A DNA stretch of 64,000 bases from Pseudogulbenkiania subflava DSM 22618 (GCF_900177275.1 NZ_FXAG01000017.1:1-64000), one strand, 5' to 3'. Counted from the first letter of the stretch, positions 35,866-45,229 are shown. Notes: a model not told the origin generated them from the letters alone. Numbers and translations: made by a program.

Positions 35866-36991
35866 ATATCCAATTGAATCATCGCTTGAAAGTATGTCGT
35901 TCATGCAATGCATCCAAAATCGATTCAGCGCCCTATTGAGTCACAACGCAGGCGCCCCGGAACAATGGCCTGTTCCCGAGCTCACTCCGGCAATCGCCGC
36001 AAAACTACTGGAACGGCTCGACAGCCTACGCCTGTTCGGCCACGCCTATCCCTTTCTGACCAGTCTGACCTCCGGGCAGCACCGACTGATCGATCTGCTC
36101 GATTTCGCTTGGCGTCATGAACTGGACGGCGTCTGCATTCATTTGCTGGATGGGGAGGAACGGAGCCTCAGCCGAATGAGCGACGATGAACTGCGCACCG
36201 TTGCCGACCGGGCAAGGATGCTGGGGTTGACGATCCATCTGGAGATCAGCAGCACCCAAAAGGCGGACGTGGATCATGTAGTGGAGATCGCGCACGTCAT
36301 GGGGGTACAGAACGTCCGCGTCTACTCGCGCTATGAGGGGCGGCTGTCCCAGGTCATGGACAGTATCGAAACAGATCTGCGCTACCTGGCGCAACTGGCA
36401 GAGCGCTATGACCTCTATTTCGATTTCGAGCAGCATGAGGAGCTCAAGAGCGGGGAAATCGCCACGCTGCTCCGGCGCATAAGCCACCCGCGCCTGAATG
36501 CGCTATTCGACTTCGGCAACATGATCAACGCCGGTGAACAGCCATTGCAGGCACTGCACATTTTGGCCCCGCATATCCGGCAGGTGCACATGAAGGGTGT
36601 ACGCATAGTGCCCGAGGAGCAAGGCTTCGGCCATTACGGCGTGCTGCAGGGTAGCGATGAGGACAACTTGCCGAGCGCACGCATGCTGTTCGAGCTGCTA
36701 ATGTTGGGCAAGCAGGCGCCACAAGTGATTGCTTTTATCCTGGAACAGGAAAACCACTACATCGCCCCCGCCTTTCGAATGGTCAATGAGGAAAGCGACC
36801 CGTATATTCCCTATCGGGAGATGAGCGAAACCCCGTTGCCTCCTGGCTATGCCGTTGAGCAGATGATGGCTAATGAAGAGCGCTGGGCGATCAACCAGAT
36901 CACTTATGTGCGTGGGGTACTGCAGGAGCTTAGGATTTTGGCGGAGTGCATACTGAAAACGTCCGCTGGCCTAGCTTGTCATTCATGCTGA
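35858..36991 (+). CDS. Xylose-isomerase-like TIM-barrel protein (sugar phosphate isomerase/epimerase family)
   Basis: A 377-residue protein of the AP_endonuc_2/xylose-isomerase-like barrel superfamily. The expected metal ligands are visible in order: Glu in YLYFDFEQHEE-type strand (~residue 190), Asp in NALFDFGNMIN (~222), His in IRQVHMKGVRI (~248) and a late Glu in AFILEQENHY (~300). The ATG at 35858 follows GGAGGTGGAG, and the gene overlaps the GntR stop, so the two are translationally coupled. Members isomerise or epimerise phosphorylated sugars or hydroxypyruvate-like acids. With the neighbouring importer and phosphohydrolases it suggests catabolism of a phosphorylated or phosphonylated polyol. 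The last ~60 residues lie outside the barrel. Confidence 0.78.
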   Translation: MHEYPIESSLESMSFMQCIQNRFSALLSHNAGAPEQWPVPELTPAIAAKLLERLDSLRLFGHAYPFLTSLTSGQHRLIDLLDFAWRHELDGVCIHLLDGEERSLSRMSDDELRTVADRARMLGLTIHLEISSTQKADVDHVVEIAHVMGVQNVRVYSRYEGRLSQVMDSIETDLRYLAQLAERYDLYFDFEQHEELKSGEIATLLRRISHPRLNALFDFGNMINAGEQPLQALHILAPHIRQVHMKGVRIVPEEQGFGHYGVLQGSDEDNLPSARMLFELLMLGKQAPQVIAFILEQENHYIAPAFRMVNEESDPYIPYREMSETPLPPGYAVEQMMANEERWAINQITYVRGVLQELRILAECILKTSAGLACHSC

Positions 36992-37168
36992 GGAACTAAG
37001 TTCCTCATGCGCTCTTGGTCGATGCTTGCTGTCTGCGAAATGGCTGCCTAGAACGTGTCGTCACAAACAGACGCTCAAGCCATATTCCATGCCAATGTCG
37101 GCAACTTGCGTAACACCGGCCATTCGATTGGTTCACTACCGACGGCGGCTTTGGCCGAACTGCTGTCC

Positions 37169-37613
37169 TTAGGTAACCGTGCCAGGTGTCTGTTCCACTT
37201 GGATATAAGCCGCTTCATCGACCACGATAAAACGCGTGCCACGATTCCGGAGCGATCGTTCCACGGAGGTACGCAGGCCCGACAGGCGATTGGCTTGCGC
37301 CCCAGCGGGACGGACCACCCGACCGGTCACCGGGTCGACGCCATAGGCCGTCTGCGGCGCGTCGAGTTCGCCTTCCAAGGCATTCGGGATGCGTTGGTAG
37401 AACAACCGCCAGGAGAATTCACGCTCGCCAGGCCGGTGCCTCAATGCGGATGGCCGGTATATAGCCTGGATTAGCCGACATAGCTTCCGCCTGGCGTTTC
37501 AGTTCGGCCTCGACAAGGAAGTCGCCCAAGGTGGTCTTGTCGACCCCGGTCGGGCCGCAGAGCAGGATGAAGTTGCTCAATGCCTGTGCCTGAGAAGACC
37601 TGACTCCGCACAT
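37169..37613 (-). pseudogene. TniB-like transposition AAA ATPase remnant
   Basis: Two overlapping minus-strand frames give one broken ATPase. The first carries a Walker A region, FILLCGPTGVDKTTLGDFLV, in which the last invariant Gly of GxxGxGKT has become Asp. After a frameshift near 37427 it continues EREFSWRLFYQRIPNALEGE and ends in the Walker B strand RFIVVDEAAYIQ. This order and wording match the TniB/TnsC-like ATP-binding proteins of Tn7/Tn5053-type transposons. No TniA or TniQ partner is present, so it is dead debris. Confidence 0.75.
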
Positions 37614-37739
37614 CGCTGAGTCGCTACCGTACCAGACCAGACACTATGCCCCGTACCGCTCGAAGACTTAAGCTGCAGGTGGTGTTGAGCGAATTCATAC
37701 TGCATAATCCGTCCTTGGCTTGCCTTCTGAAGTCCTTCC

Positions 37740-37863
37740 ATGCTCGACGACATCTCCCCGGCCCCCCTGGGCCTCCACCGATAAGCTGCGCGCCAACATG
37801 GAAGTTGCCAAATTCAAGCACCTTGTCCTCGGATTCATCTTCCTGAGGTACATTTCACGAATT
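37740..37863 (+). pseudogene. hsdM: Type I restriction-modification hsdM, 5' remnant
   Basis: The frame starts MLDDISPA at 37740, shifts at the C-rich tract 37755-37768 into WASTDKLRANMEVAKFKHL, and continues VLGFIFLRYISRI before a TGA at 37861. HsdM proteins begin with almost exactly this sequence (LWASADKLRxNMxxAEYKHVVLGLIFLKYIS). Only about 40 of roughly 500 codons remain; hsdS and hsdR are absent. It is what is left of a defence locus. Confidence 0.82.
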
Positions 37864-37882
37864 TGAAAGGAAATAGCCATCC

Positions 37883-38485
37883 ATGTTTGACATACTCAAC
37901 CTCCTGTACCTGGGTGCCACGATGCTCGCCAGCATCGTTCTGTATTCGGATGCGGACTATCCTACTCACACCACTATGGCCGAAATCAACTCGGTCACCG
38001 AGGTCAGCATGCACAGGGAATGGTGGCGTGAAGATGGTAACGGCAAGTGCCGTTACACCGGTCTGATGGTGCCCTACGTGCGCGACTGGGACGAAGTGGT
38101 CAAGACTCGCAACACTGAGACCGTCATTCCGGCAGAACCGGATAAAGTCGCCGGCCAAGCCTTTATCTTCAACAAGAAGGTCTGCAACGGTAAACCGGAT
38201 GAAGCTATCCTGCGAGTGAATGCGGATGTTCGGACGCGGCCGGTTGTTTTCGAAAAATCGCAGATGTACGCTCAGGATGTGACCGAGCTGAAGGCGGAAG
38301 ACCGCCCGAAGTGGCTCAAGCAGGTCCTGCAGCGCATCCAGATTGTCGCTGTGCAAGACGAAAAGGCCAAAGCATTTGTTGAGTCCACCGCGCCGACGTT
38401 GGCCGCGATGGCAGAAAAAGACGCGCAAAGGAAAGCGGCCCCCGCTACAGTTAGCGAACCGGCTCACTCGGCCGCGGCCAGCTAA
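37883..38485 (+). CDS. Hypothetical protein
   Basis: A 200-residue open frame with a distinctly protein-like composition. A hydrophobic N-terminus of about 20 residues (MFDILNLLYLGATMLASIVL) could be a membrane anchor or uncleaved signal. A polar domain with several Trp and charged clusters follows (EVSMHREWWREDGNGKCRYT, VVKTRNTETVIPAEPDKVAG), and the C-terminus is Ala/Lys-rich. AAGGA is present but 12 bases before the ATG. No family is recognised. It is surrounded by dead mobile DNA, so it may be cargo from the same island. Confidence 0.55.
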   Translation: MFDILNLLYLGATMLASIVLYSDADYPTHTTMAEINSVTEVSMHREWWREDGNGKCRYTGLMVPYVRDWDEVVKTRNTETVIPAEPDKVAGQAFIFNKKVCNGKPDEAILRVNADVRTRPVVFEKSQMYAQDVTELKAEDRPKWLKQVLQRIQIVAVQDEKAKAFVESTAPTLAAMAEKDAQRKAAPATVSEPAHSAAAS

Positions 38486-38885
38486 GGTTGTTGCTCTACC
38501 GCCCAAGCCCCCTTTGGATGGACCCGCTCATCTAGGATTCTGCCCAATTTTGGATGCGCCATAACCCGAGCGCCCCGATTGCTGGTAGCTTGAGTCGCTT
38601 GGCTCAAAACACTGCCGGTATTTGCCGGCAAATTTTTTGGCCACGAATGGCTTTATTTGGTATCGATTGGCCAGGATATGGTTATCGGCCGTCGGGCCAA
38701 GGGGCCGGCCTCGATAGAATTACCCGTATCCAGGCTACCCTTAGTGTTGGCGCGAGCACCCATCGGTCAGTAAATGCTTTATTTCTGGCCACTTTATGCT
38801 TCCGGTCTCAGGCCGCAGAGTGCGATGTTCCGTATCGTGGATAAAAGCGCATGCCAATACCCGCTGCTGCCATAAGGGCTTCCAC
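38486..38885. other. Gene-free stretch with a hairpin and an IS-end repeat
   Basis: No coding frame is convincing in these 400 bases. GCCGG-TATTTG-CCGGC followed by AATTTTTT at about 38613-38638 could terminate the preceding hypothetical gene. TGGCCACTTTATGCTTCCGG at 38786-38805 is the exact reverse complement of the repeat at 18472-18491. Confidence 0.6.
38786..38805. repeat. 20-bp inverted copy of the 18472 repeat
   Basis: TGGCCACTTTATGCTTCCGG, an exact reverse complement of 18472-18491, about 20.3 kb away. It probably represents one end of the same kind of insertion sequence. The pair brackets most of the accessory genes. Confidence 0.75.
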
Positions 38886-39371
38886 TCATAGCTTGTAGCC
38901 AATTTGCCGCAGAAAATTCTTTCGCCACTGAATGTCGTCGTCGCCTTCGATGCCAGTGGCGCAGAAGCCATCCACTACGCCGAGCACGCTTCGGCCCTGT
39001 TCCGTTTCGGCAAGGATGACTTCCGTTGGATTGGCTGTGGCGCAGAAAATGCGACAGACCTCGGGCACCATTTTCACTGCGTTCAGCACGTTCAACGGAA
39101 AGTAGCCGTCCCCCAGGAAAATAATGAAACTATGGCCGGCACCGATGGCTTGGGCATTCTTTTGGGCCAGTTCGATCATGGCGGGGTCGGTGCCGGACCA
39201 TCGCACCAGACATTTGCCGGAGGCTTCGCAGAAGGCGATGCCAAACTGGATGCCGGGGACGGTTGCGACCAGGGTTTCGTGGATGTCCTCGACGGATTTG
39301 ATGAAGTGTGTTTGACCCAGAATGAAGTTGACCGCTTCCGGCTTGTCGATTTTCTGCACGATGAGCTGCAT
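38886..39371 (-). CDS. Adenosine-specific kinase family protein (DUF355)
   Basis: A 161-residue protein of the DUF355 family, annotated from archaeal structures as adenosine/AMP-binding. Conserved segments are VQKIDKPEAVNFILGQTHFI (N-terminus), IQFGIAFCEASGKCLVRWSG (~residues 40-59), GHSFIIFLGDGYFPLNVLNA (~78-97) and CATANPTEVILAETEQGRSV (~110-130). GGAGA lies eight bases before the ATG. It stands alone with no operon partners. Function in bacteria is uncertain; the kinase label comes from family naming rather than any motif visible here. Confidence 0.82.
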   Translation of the reverse strand: MQLIVQKIDKPEAVNFILGQTHFIKSVEDIHETLVATVPGIQFGIAFCEASGKCLVRWSGTDPAMIELAQKNAQAIGAGHSFIIFLGDGYFPLNVLNAVKMVPEVCRIFCATANPTEVILAETEQGRSVLGVVDGFCATGIEGDDDIQWRKNFLRQIGYKL

Positions 39372-39855
39372 CTTGAATGTCTCCTTTCCCGCCGTGCCCG
39401 ATGGGGGGAAATCCAGTGCGGACGGGGGCTTGCGGTCGCGGCTCTGGCCAAAGTGGGTGGGGCCGGGGTATTTCCATCGATTTCTTGGCCGGTCACTTTT
39501 TATTCTATGCAGCGCATCGCCAAAGTGAATGGCCGGTTTGGTCGGTTTCGTTCGGGTCTGGATAATGGCCAGGCCCACTTGGTGGTTTTCCCTGGACCGG
39601 TATGAAGCGCGTCGACGCGTGCCGGCGGCAGGCTGTAGTACACTCCGCAGGCCGAGGGCATGCCAATGAGGTGTCGCAGGTCATGGGCCGAGGTGCAGTC
39701 GACGCCATGCGGCGGCGGTGTCGACGGGGATGCGGCCTGATCGGGCTTGCTGTCCGGCAAAGGCATGGTGCCGTTCTCGCTATCAACAACAATCTGCTGC
39801 CCATTTGATGTTTGCAGCATGGCCGTTCTGGCCTGTTTCACAGGATTTCGCTTGC
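39372..39855. other. Spacer between DUF355 and SDR genes
   Basis: 484 bp holding the divergent promoters. A minus-strand open frame (39500-39841) exists but has no recognisable domain or ribosome site. No repeats or terminators were noted. Confidence 0.45.
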
Positions 39856-40686
39856 ATGGCTCTCCCTAGTATTCTGATCACCGGCTGCTCCAGCGGCATT
39901 GGCTATACCGTGGCAAAGGGGCTCAAGGCGCGTGGCTGGCGCGTGTTTGCCAGTTGTCGCCAAGAACAGGACGTGCAGAGGTTGGCCGAAGAGGGGCTGG
40001 AGTGTCTGTTGCTGGACGTGGCGGATTCGGCCTCGATCCGCGCCGCGGTCGATGAGGTGTTGGCTCGCACGGGCGGTACGCTCGATGCGCTGTTCAACAA
40101 CGCGGGTTTCGGCCAACCCGGAGCGGCAGAGGACATCACGCGTGCCGCGCTGCGCGAGCAGTTCGAGACCAACCTGTTCGGTGCCTGGGAGCTGACCAAC
40201 GCCGTGCTGCCAGCGATGCGCCGCCAGGGGCACGGCCGCATCCTGTTCAACAGCTCGGTGCTCGGCTTCGCCGCGATGAAGTACCGCGGCGCCTACAACG
40301 CCAGCAAGTACGCGATGGAAGGGCTGTGCGACACGCTGCGGCTGGAGCTGGAGGGCAGCGGCATCTTCGTTTCACTGGTCGAGCCGGGGCCGATCGAGAG
40401 CCGCTTCCGCCCCAACGCGCTGACGCACTTCCTGAAGAACGTCGACATCGAACACAGCGCGCACCGCGCCTCGTACGAGAAGCAACTGGTGCGATTGCGG
40501 AAGGAGGGACACGCCGCGCCGTTCACGCTGCCGCCCGAGGCGGTGCTGGATGCGGTGTTGAAGTCCTTGCAGAGCAAGCGCCCGGCGGCGCGCTACCGGG
40601 TGACGTTTCCGACAAAATTGTTCTGGTATCTGAAGCGGGTGCTGCCGACGCGTGCGCTGGACTGGGTGCTGCAGCGCGCCGCCTGA
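39856..40686 (+). CDS. Short-chain dehydrogenase/reductase
   Basis: A classical NAD(P)-dependent SDR of 276 residues. The cofactor loop is ITGCSSGIGYTVAKGL (residues ~7-22), LDALFNNAGFGQPG (~82-95) supplies the NNAG motif, and the catalytic set is Ser in ILFNSSVLGF (~135) and Tyr-Lys in RGAYNASKYAMEGL (~147-160). The VEPGPIESRF loop is typical. The ATG at 39856 begins the first strand; an upstream extension in frame is not needed. It stands alone. Such enzymes act on steroids, lipids or small carbonyls; this one cannot be assigned. Confidence 0.88.
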   Translation: MALPSILITGCSSGIGYTVAKGLKARGWRVFASCRQEQDVQRLAEEGLECLLLDVADSASIRAAVDEVLARTGGTLDALFNNAGFGQPGAAEDITRAALREQFETNLFGAWELTNAVLPAMRRQGHGRILFNSSVLGFAAMKYRGAYNASKYAMEGLCDTLRLELEGSGIFVSLVEPGPIESRFRPNALTHFLKNVDIEHSAHRASYEKQLVRLRKEGHAAPFTLPPEAVLDAVLKSLQSKRPAARYRVTFPTKLFWYLKRVLPTRALDWVLQRAA

Positions 40687-40802
40687 GACCGATCTCGCCG
40701 CGGGCTCCTGGTGCTAGGCTCATGCGGAGCTTGGGGACTCGTGGTGCGGGTGGCACCCATCGATGATGGGTTGACTCCACCCATCCTACGAGCTTGATGG
40801 CC

Positions 40803-40920
40803 GGCGATGCGCTGCGCGTGCGAATCTCTTGCGGAGATTTGCTCAGCCATGATTCTCATGCCCTACCTGCACATTCCGGTTCCCGCGCTGCGGCGGCATT
40901 CAGGCTGCTTTGGCTCGCGC
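40803..40920. repeat. Partial copy of a dispersed element
   Basis: CTGCGCGTGCGAATCTCTTG (40812 on) and the next ~90 bases closely match 57490-57598, the interior of a MITE-like element. The terminal inverted repeats seen there are not evident here. Confidence 0.65.
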
Positions 40921-40952
40921 GCCGACGGGAGCAAGTTTGTTCCGAGGGCGAT

Positions 40953-42179
40953 TCAGCTCGCGCAGACGCGGTTACGGCCGTTTTGCTTGGCCTTGTAGAG
41001 ACGCTCGTCGGCCAGGCGCAGCAGCTCGCGGATATCCGGTGCGGTGGCCGCGGCCATGCCGATGCTGATGGTGTAGCGCACCGTGCCCTTGTGGCTGTCC
41101 ACTTCTTCCCTTTCCACTTCTTGTCGCAGTTCTTCCAGCCGTTGCGCCAGCGGGTGGGCGGCGTCACGTTTCATCAACACCACGAACTCCTCCCCGCCGA
41201 AGCGGGCCACGATGGCGCGCGGGAAGTGCTCGCGCAGCCGGTCGGCCAGGTGCTGGATGACGACGTCGCCGACGTCGTGGCCGAAGCCGTCGTTGATCTG
41301 CTTGAAATGGTCGATGTCGATGATGGCGATGCCGTAGGCGCCGCGGATCTTCTGCACTTGTTCGAACAGATGGCGGCGGTTGGACAGCCCGGTGAGCGGG
41401 TCGGCATGCGCCAGATGCTCCAGCGTCATCAGGTTTTCGACGAATTCGATGTTGCGCGTGATGCGGCAGGTGAACTCTTCGAAGGTGAAGGGTTTCTGCA
41501 GATAATCGTCGGCGCCGGCCTTGAGAAAGCGCGGCGTCATGGTTTTGTCCTGCTGCACCGAGATACCGACGATGGCGAGCCGGGTGTGCGTGTAGAGCCG
41601 GCGGATGGCGCTGGTCATCTGCGCGCCGTCCATGCCCGGCATGCCGTAATCGGCCAGCACCAGGCTGACGTCGCTGTGCTCGCGCAGAATCTGCAGCGCC
41701 TCTTCGGCATCGACCGCCTCCAGCACCTGGTACAGGTGCCGCCGCAGGTAGTCGCGCAACAGCGAGCGGGTGGTGTGCGAGTCATCCACCACCAGCACCT
41801 TGATCTGGGGGTTGCGGTCGATGCGCTTGAGCATGCGCATCAGGTAGTCGAGCGCCGATGGGCTGTCCTTGGGGATGTAGTCCACCACCGGCATGCTCAG
41901 GATGTCGTCACGCGTCTGCTGGTCGTTGTGGGCGGTCAGGACGATGGTGGGGATGCCGGCCCGGAACAGCGGCGGCAGCGCTTCGCCGCTGGGGGCGTCC
42001 GGCAGGCAGTAGTCCGCCACGGCGGCGCTGAAGCGTGCCTCGCTGGCCAGCTGTTGCTCGAGCTCGGCCAGGCTCATCACCGGCACCGCCTCGAATCCCA
42101 CTTCTTCGACCATGCGGCAGACCGGGCGGATCAGCATGGTGCTGTCCTCGATGACCAGCACGCGTTTTGGGATTTTCAT
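40953..42179 (-). CDS. Two-receiver response regulator diguanylate cyclase (REC-REC-GGDEF)
   Basis: A 408-residue signalling protein. The first receiver (residues ~5-118) has the acidic pair in VLVIEDS, the phosphoacceptor Asp56 in AVADYCLPD and the conserved Lys in DYIPKDS. The second receiver (~122-240) has VLVVDDS, the acceptor in VLADYGMPGMDG and Lys in DYLQKPF. The GGDEF domain (~252-405) has DPLTGLSNRR and the active GGEEF signature, so it should make cyclic di-GMP. The RxxD inhibitory site is absent (FPRA instead). The ATG at 42179 is preferred over an in-frame TTG two codons earlier. No kinase gene is adjacent. Confidence 0.88.
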   Translation of the reverse strand: MKIPKRVLVIEDSTMLIRPVCRMVEEVGFEAVPVMSLAELEQQLASEARFSAAVADYCLPDAPSGEALPPLFRAGIPTIVLTAHNDQQTRDDILSMPVVDYIPKDSPSALDYLMRMLKRIDRNPQIKVLVVDDSHTTRSLLRDYLRRHLYQVLEAVDAEEALQILREHSDVSLVLADYGMPGMDGAQMTSAIRRLYTHTRLAIVGISVQQDKTMTPRFLKAGADDYLQKPFTFEEFTCRITRNIEFVENLMTLEHLAHADPLTGLSNRRHLFEQVQKIRGAYGIAIIDIDHFKQINDGFGHDVGDVVIQHLADRLREHFPRAIVARFGGEEFVVLMKRDAAHPLAQRLEELRQEVEREEVDSHKGTVRYTISIGMAAATAPDIRELLRLADERLYKAKQNGRNRVCAS

Positions 42180-42373
42180 AAGCAAATCAGGTGGTAATTG
42201 CCTTTTTTGATAAGCAATTTATTTAATATCTTGTTGTTTTGACTTTTAGATAGGATAGGCTACGCCTTTTGCCTCATGCTGTCCAAATAACACGGCGGAC
42301 TCGGAAGGTTGGACCGATTCGGTTTATAATCGATCCCATTTTTCTGCTTTCCTCACGGACACGAATTCAGACC

Positions 42374-45190
42374 ATGGAACTCGCCAAGAGCTTTGAACCG
42401 GGCGACATCGAACGCCGCTGGTACACCATCTGGGAAAACGCCGGCTATTTTCAGCCGCACATGGATTCCGACAAGCCGTCGTTCTGCATCCAGCTGCCGC
42501 CGCCCAACGTCACCGGCACCCTGCATATGGGCCACGCCTTCAACCAGACCATCATGGACGGTCTGACCCGCTACTACCGCATGAAGGGCGACAACACCGC
42601 CTGGATTCCGGGCACCGACCATGCCGGTATCGCCACGCAGATCGTGGTGGAGCGCCAACTGGCCGAGCAGGGCGTGAGCCGCCACGATCTGGGGCGCGAA
42701 GCGTTCATCGACAAGGTGTGGGAGTGGAAGAACGTTTCCGGCGGCACCATTACCCAGCAGATGCGCCGTGTCGGCTGCTCGGTGGACTGGAGCCGCGAAT
42801 ACTTCACCATGGACGACACCCGCGCCGGCATCGTCACCGAGGTGTTCGTGCGCCTCTACGAACAGGGACTGATCTACCGCGGCAAGCGCCTGGTGAACTG
42901 GGACCCGAAGCTCGGCACCGCCGTATCCGACCTCGAAGTGCTGTCGGAAGAAGAAGACGGTTCGATGTGGCACATCCGCTACCCGGTGGTGGGCAGCGAT
43001 GAAACCGTGGTGGTCGCCACCACCCGTCCGGAAACGCTGCTGGGCGACGTGGCCGTAGCCATCAACCCGACCGACGAGCGCTACCAGCACCTCCTGGGCA
43101 AGATGCTCGAGCTGCCGCTGACCGGCCGCCAGATTCCGGTGATCGCCGACGACTACGTCGACGCCGCCTTCGGTACCGGCTTCGTCAAGATCACCCCGGC
43201 GCACGACTTCAACGACTACCAGGTCGGCAAGCGTCACAACACCTCGCTGATCAACGTGATGAGCCTGCAGGCCACCATCCTCGACAAGGCCCAGGTATTC
43301 GGCTTCGATGGTTCGGCCTTGGGCACCATCGAGCTGCCGGCCGCCTACGCCGGTCTGCATACCTCCGACGCGCGCAAGAAGATGGTCGCCGACCTCGAGG
43401 CGCAGGGCCTCTTGGTGGAAGTGAAGCCGCACAAGCTGATGGTGCCGCGCGGCGACCGCACCGGCTCGGTGATCGAGCCGATGCTGACCGATCAGTGGTT
43501 CGTCGCCATGACCAAGGTGGGCGAGGGCGATGCCTCCGGCAAGAGCATTACCGAGAAGGCCATCGATGCCGTCGAATCCGGCCAGGTGCGCTTCATACCG
43601 GAAAACTGGGTCAACACCTACAACCAGTGGATGAACAACATCCAGGACTGGTGTATCAGCCGCCAGCTGTGGTGGGGCCATCAGATTCCGGCCTGGTATG
43701 ACGAAGACGGCAAGGTCTACGTCGGCCGCAGCCTGGAAGAAGCCCAGGCCAAGGCGCCGGGCAAGACGCTGCGCCGCGACGACGACGTGCTCGACACCTG
43801 GTTCTCATCCGCGCTGGTGCCGTTCTCCACGCTGGGCTGGCCGGAAGATACGCCGGAACTGCGTGCCTTCGTGCCGTCGCAAGTGCTGGTGACCGGCTAC
43901 GAGATCATCTTCTTCTGGGTCGCCCGGATGATCATGATGACCACGCACTTCACCGGCAAGGTGCCGTTCAAGGACGTGTACATCCACGGCATGGTACGCG
44001 ACCACGAAGGCAAGAAGATGTCCAAGTCCGAGGGCAACGTGATCGACCCGGTGGACCTGATCGACGGCATCGCGCTGCAGCCCTTGGTCGAGAAGCGCAC
44101 CACCGGTCTGCGCCGCCCGGAAAAGGCCCCGCAGATCGCCAAGGCCACCGAGAAGCTGTTCCCGGAAGGCATCCCGCCCTTTGGTAGCGACGCACTGCGC
44201 TTCACCATGGCGAGCTACGCCACGCTCGGCCGCTCGGTCAACTTCGACTTCAAGCGCGCCGAAGGCTATCGCAACTTCTGCAACAAGCTGTGGAACGCCA
44301 CCCGTTTCGTGATGATGAACGTCGAGGGTAAAGACTGCGGCCAGGATGAAAGCCTGCCGCTGGAGTACAGCTTCGTCGATCAGTGGATCATCGGCCGCCT
44401 GCAACAGGCCGAAGCCGACGTCACCAACGCGCTGGAAACCTACCGCTTCGACCTCGCCGCGCAGACCATCTACGAGTTCATCTGGAACGAGTACTGCGAC
44501 TGGTACGTCGAGCTGGCCAAGGTACAGTTGCAGAATGGTAACGAAGCGCAGCAACGCGCCACCCGCCGTACCATCGTGCGTGTGCTGGAAGTGGCGCTGC
44601 GCCTGACCCACCCAATCATGCCGTTCATCACCGAAGAGCTGTGGCAGACCGTGGCTCCGCTCGCCAACGCCAACAAGACCGACTCGATCATGATGGCCGC
44701 CTGGCCGGTGGCGGTGCCGGAGAAGATCAACGCCGAAGCCAACGCTCGCATGGAAGCGTTCAAGGACATGGTCAACGCGGTGCGCAACCTGCGCGGCGAA
44801 ATGGGCATCGGCCCGGCCGTGAAGGCCCCGCTGTTCATCGAAACCGCCGACCAGACCCTGGCCGACTACGTGCCCTACCTTAAGCTCTTGTGCCGCCTCA
44901 CCGATGGTACGCTGCTGGCCAAGCTGCCGGAAGACGATTCCCCGGTGGCAATCAGCGGCGACGCCCGCCTGATGCTGAAGGTAGAAGTGGACAAAGCCGC
45001 CGAAACCGCGCGCTTGACCAAGGAAATCGGCAAGGCGGAGGCCGAACTCGCCAAGCTGACAGCCAAGCTGGAAAAACCGGGCTACGTCGACAAGGCGCCG
45101 GCGCATCTGGTGGAGCGCGACAAGGCGCAACTGGCCGAGTTCAGCGACAAGCTGGAGAAGCTGAAGGGGCAGATTGAGAAGCTGAAGTAA
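42374..45190 (+). CDS. valS: Valine--tRNA ligase
   Basis: A cytoplasmic class I aminoacyl-tRNA synthetase charging tRNA-Val, 938 residues. The HIGH-type motif is in [18 protein letters not shown] (~residue 42), the [30 protein letters not shown] block belongs to the catalytic core, and KMSKS is intact in [10 protein letters not shown] (~547). An editing (CP1) domain lies between ([17 protein letters not shown], ~residue 215). The C-terminal anticodon domain ends in a Lys/Glu/Ala-rich coiled coil of about 65 residues, as in bacterial ValS. The ATG at 42374 begins the conserved [10 protein letters not shown] terminator follows. Confidence 0.97.
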   Translation: MELAKSFEPGDIERRWYTIWENAGYFQPHMDSDKPSFCIQLPPPNVTGTLHMGHAFNQTIMDGLTRYYRMKGDNTAWIPGTDHAGIATQIVVERQLAEQGVSRHDLGREAFIDKVWEWKNVSGGTITQQMRRVGCSVDWSREYFTMDDTRAGIVTEVFVRLYEQGLIYRGKRLVNWDPKLGTAVSDLEVLSEEEDGSMWHIRYPVVGSDETVVVATTRPETLLGDVAVAINPTDERYQHLLGKMLELPLTGRQIPVIADDYVDAAFGTGFVKITPAHDFNDYQVGKRHNTSLINVMSLQATILDKAQVFGFDGSALGTIELPAAYAGLHTSDARKKMVADLEAQGLLVEVKPHKLMVPRGDRTGSVIEPMLTDQWFVAMTKVGEGDASGKSITEKAIDAVESGQVRFIPENWVNTYNQWMNNIQDWCISRQLWWGHQIPAWYDEDGKVYVGRSLEEAQAKAPGKTLRRDDDVLDTWFSSALVPFSTLGWPEDTPELRAFVPSQVLVTGYEIIFFWVARMIMMTTHFTGKVPFKDVYIHGMVRDHEGKKMSKSEGNVIDPVDLIDGIALQPLVEKRTTGLRRPEKAPQIAKATEKLFPEGIPPFGSDALRFTMASYATLGRSVNFDFKRAEGYRNFCNKLWNATRFVMMNVEGKDCGQDESLPLEYSFVDQWIIGRLQQAEADVTNALETYRFDLAAQTIYEFIWNEYCDWYVELAKVQLQNGNEAQQRATRRTIVRVLEVALRLTHPIMPFITEELWQTVAPLANANKTDSIMMAAWPVAVPEKINAEANARMEAFKDMVNAVRNLRGEMGIGPAVKAPLFIETADQTLADYVPYLKLLCRLTDGTLLAKLPEDDSPVAISGDARLMLKVEVDKAAETARLTKEIGKAEAELAKLTAKLEKPGYVDKAPAHLVERDKAQLAEFSDKLEKLKGQIEKLK

Positions 45191-45201
45191 TTGGTATATT
45201 G

Positions 45202-45229
45202 AACGGGTCGCTTTTGCGACCCGTTTTTC
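45202..45229 (+). terminator. Terminator after valS
   Basis: ACGGGTCGC pairs with GCGACCCGT around a short TTTT loop, then T5. It is 14 bases after the valS stop. Confidence 0.9.

Noticed and set aside
39500-39841. Minus-strand open frame of 113 codons between DUF355 and SDR genes
   Set aside because: No ribosome site, no recognisable domain, proline- and arginine-rich; left as spacer.
42353-45130. Two long minus-strand open frames (about 440 codons each) across valS
   Set aside because: High-GC antisense shadows of valS with low-complexity His/Val/Gly composition and no motif.
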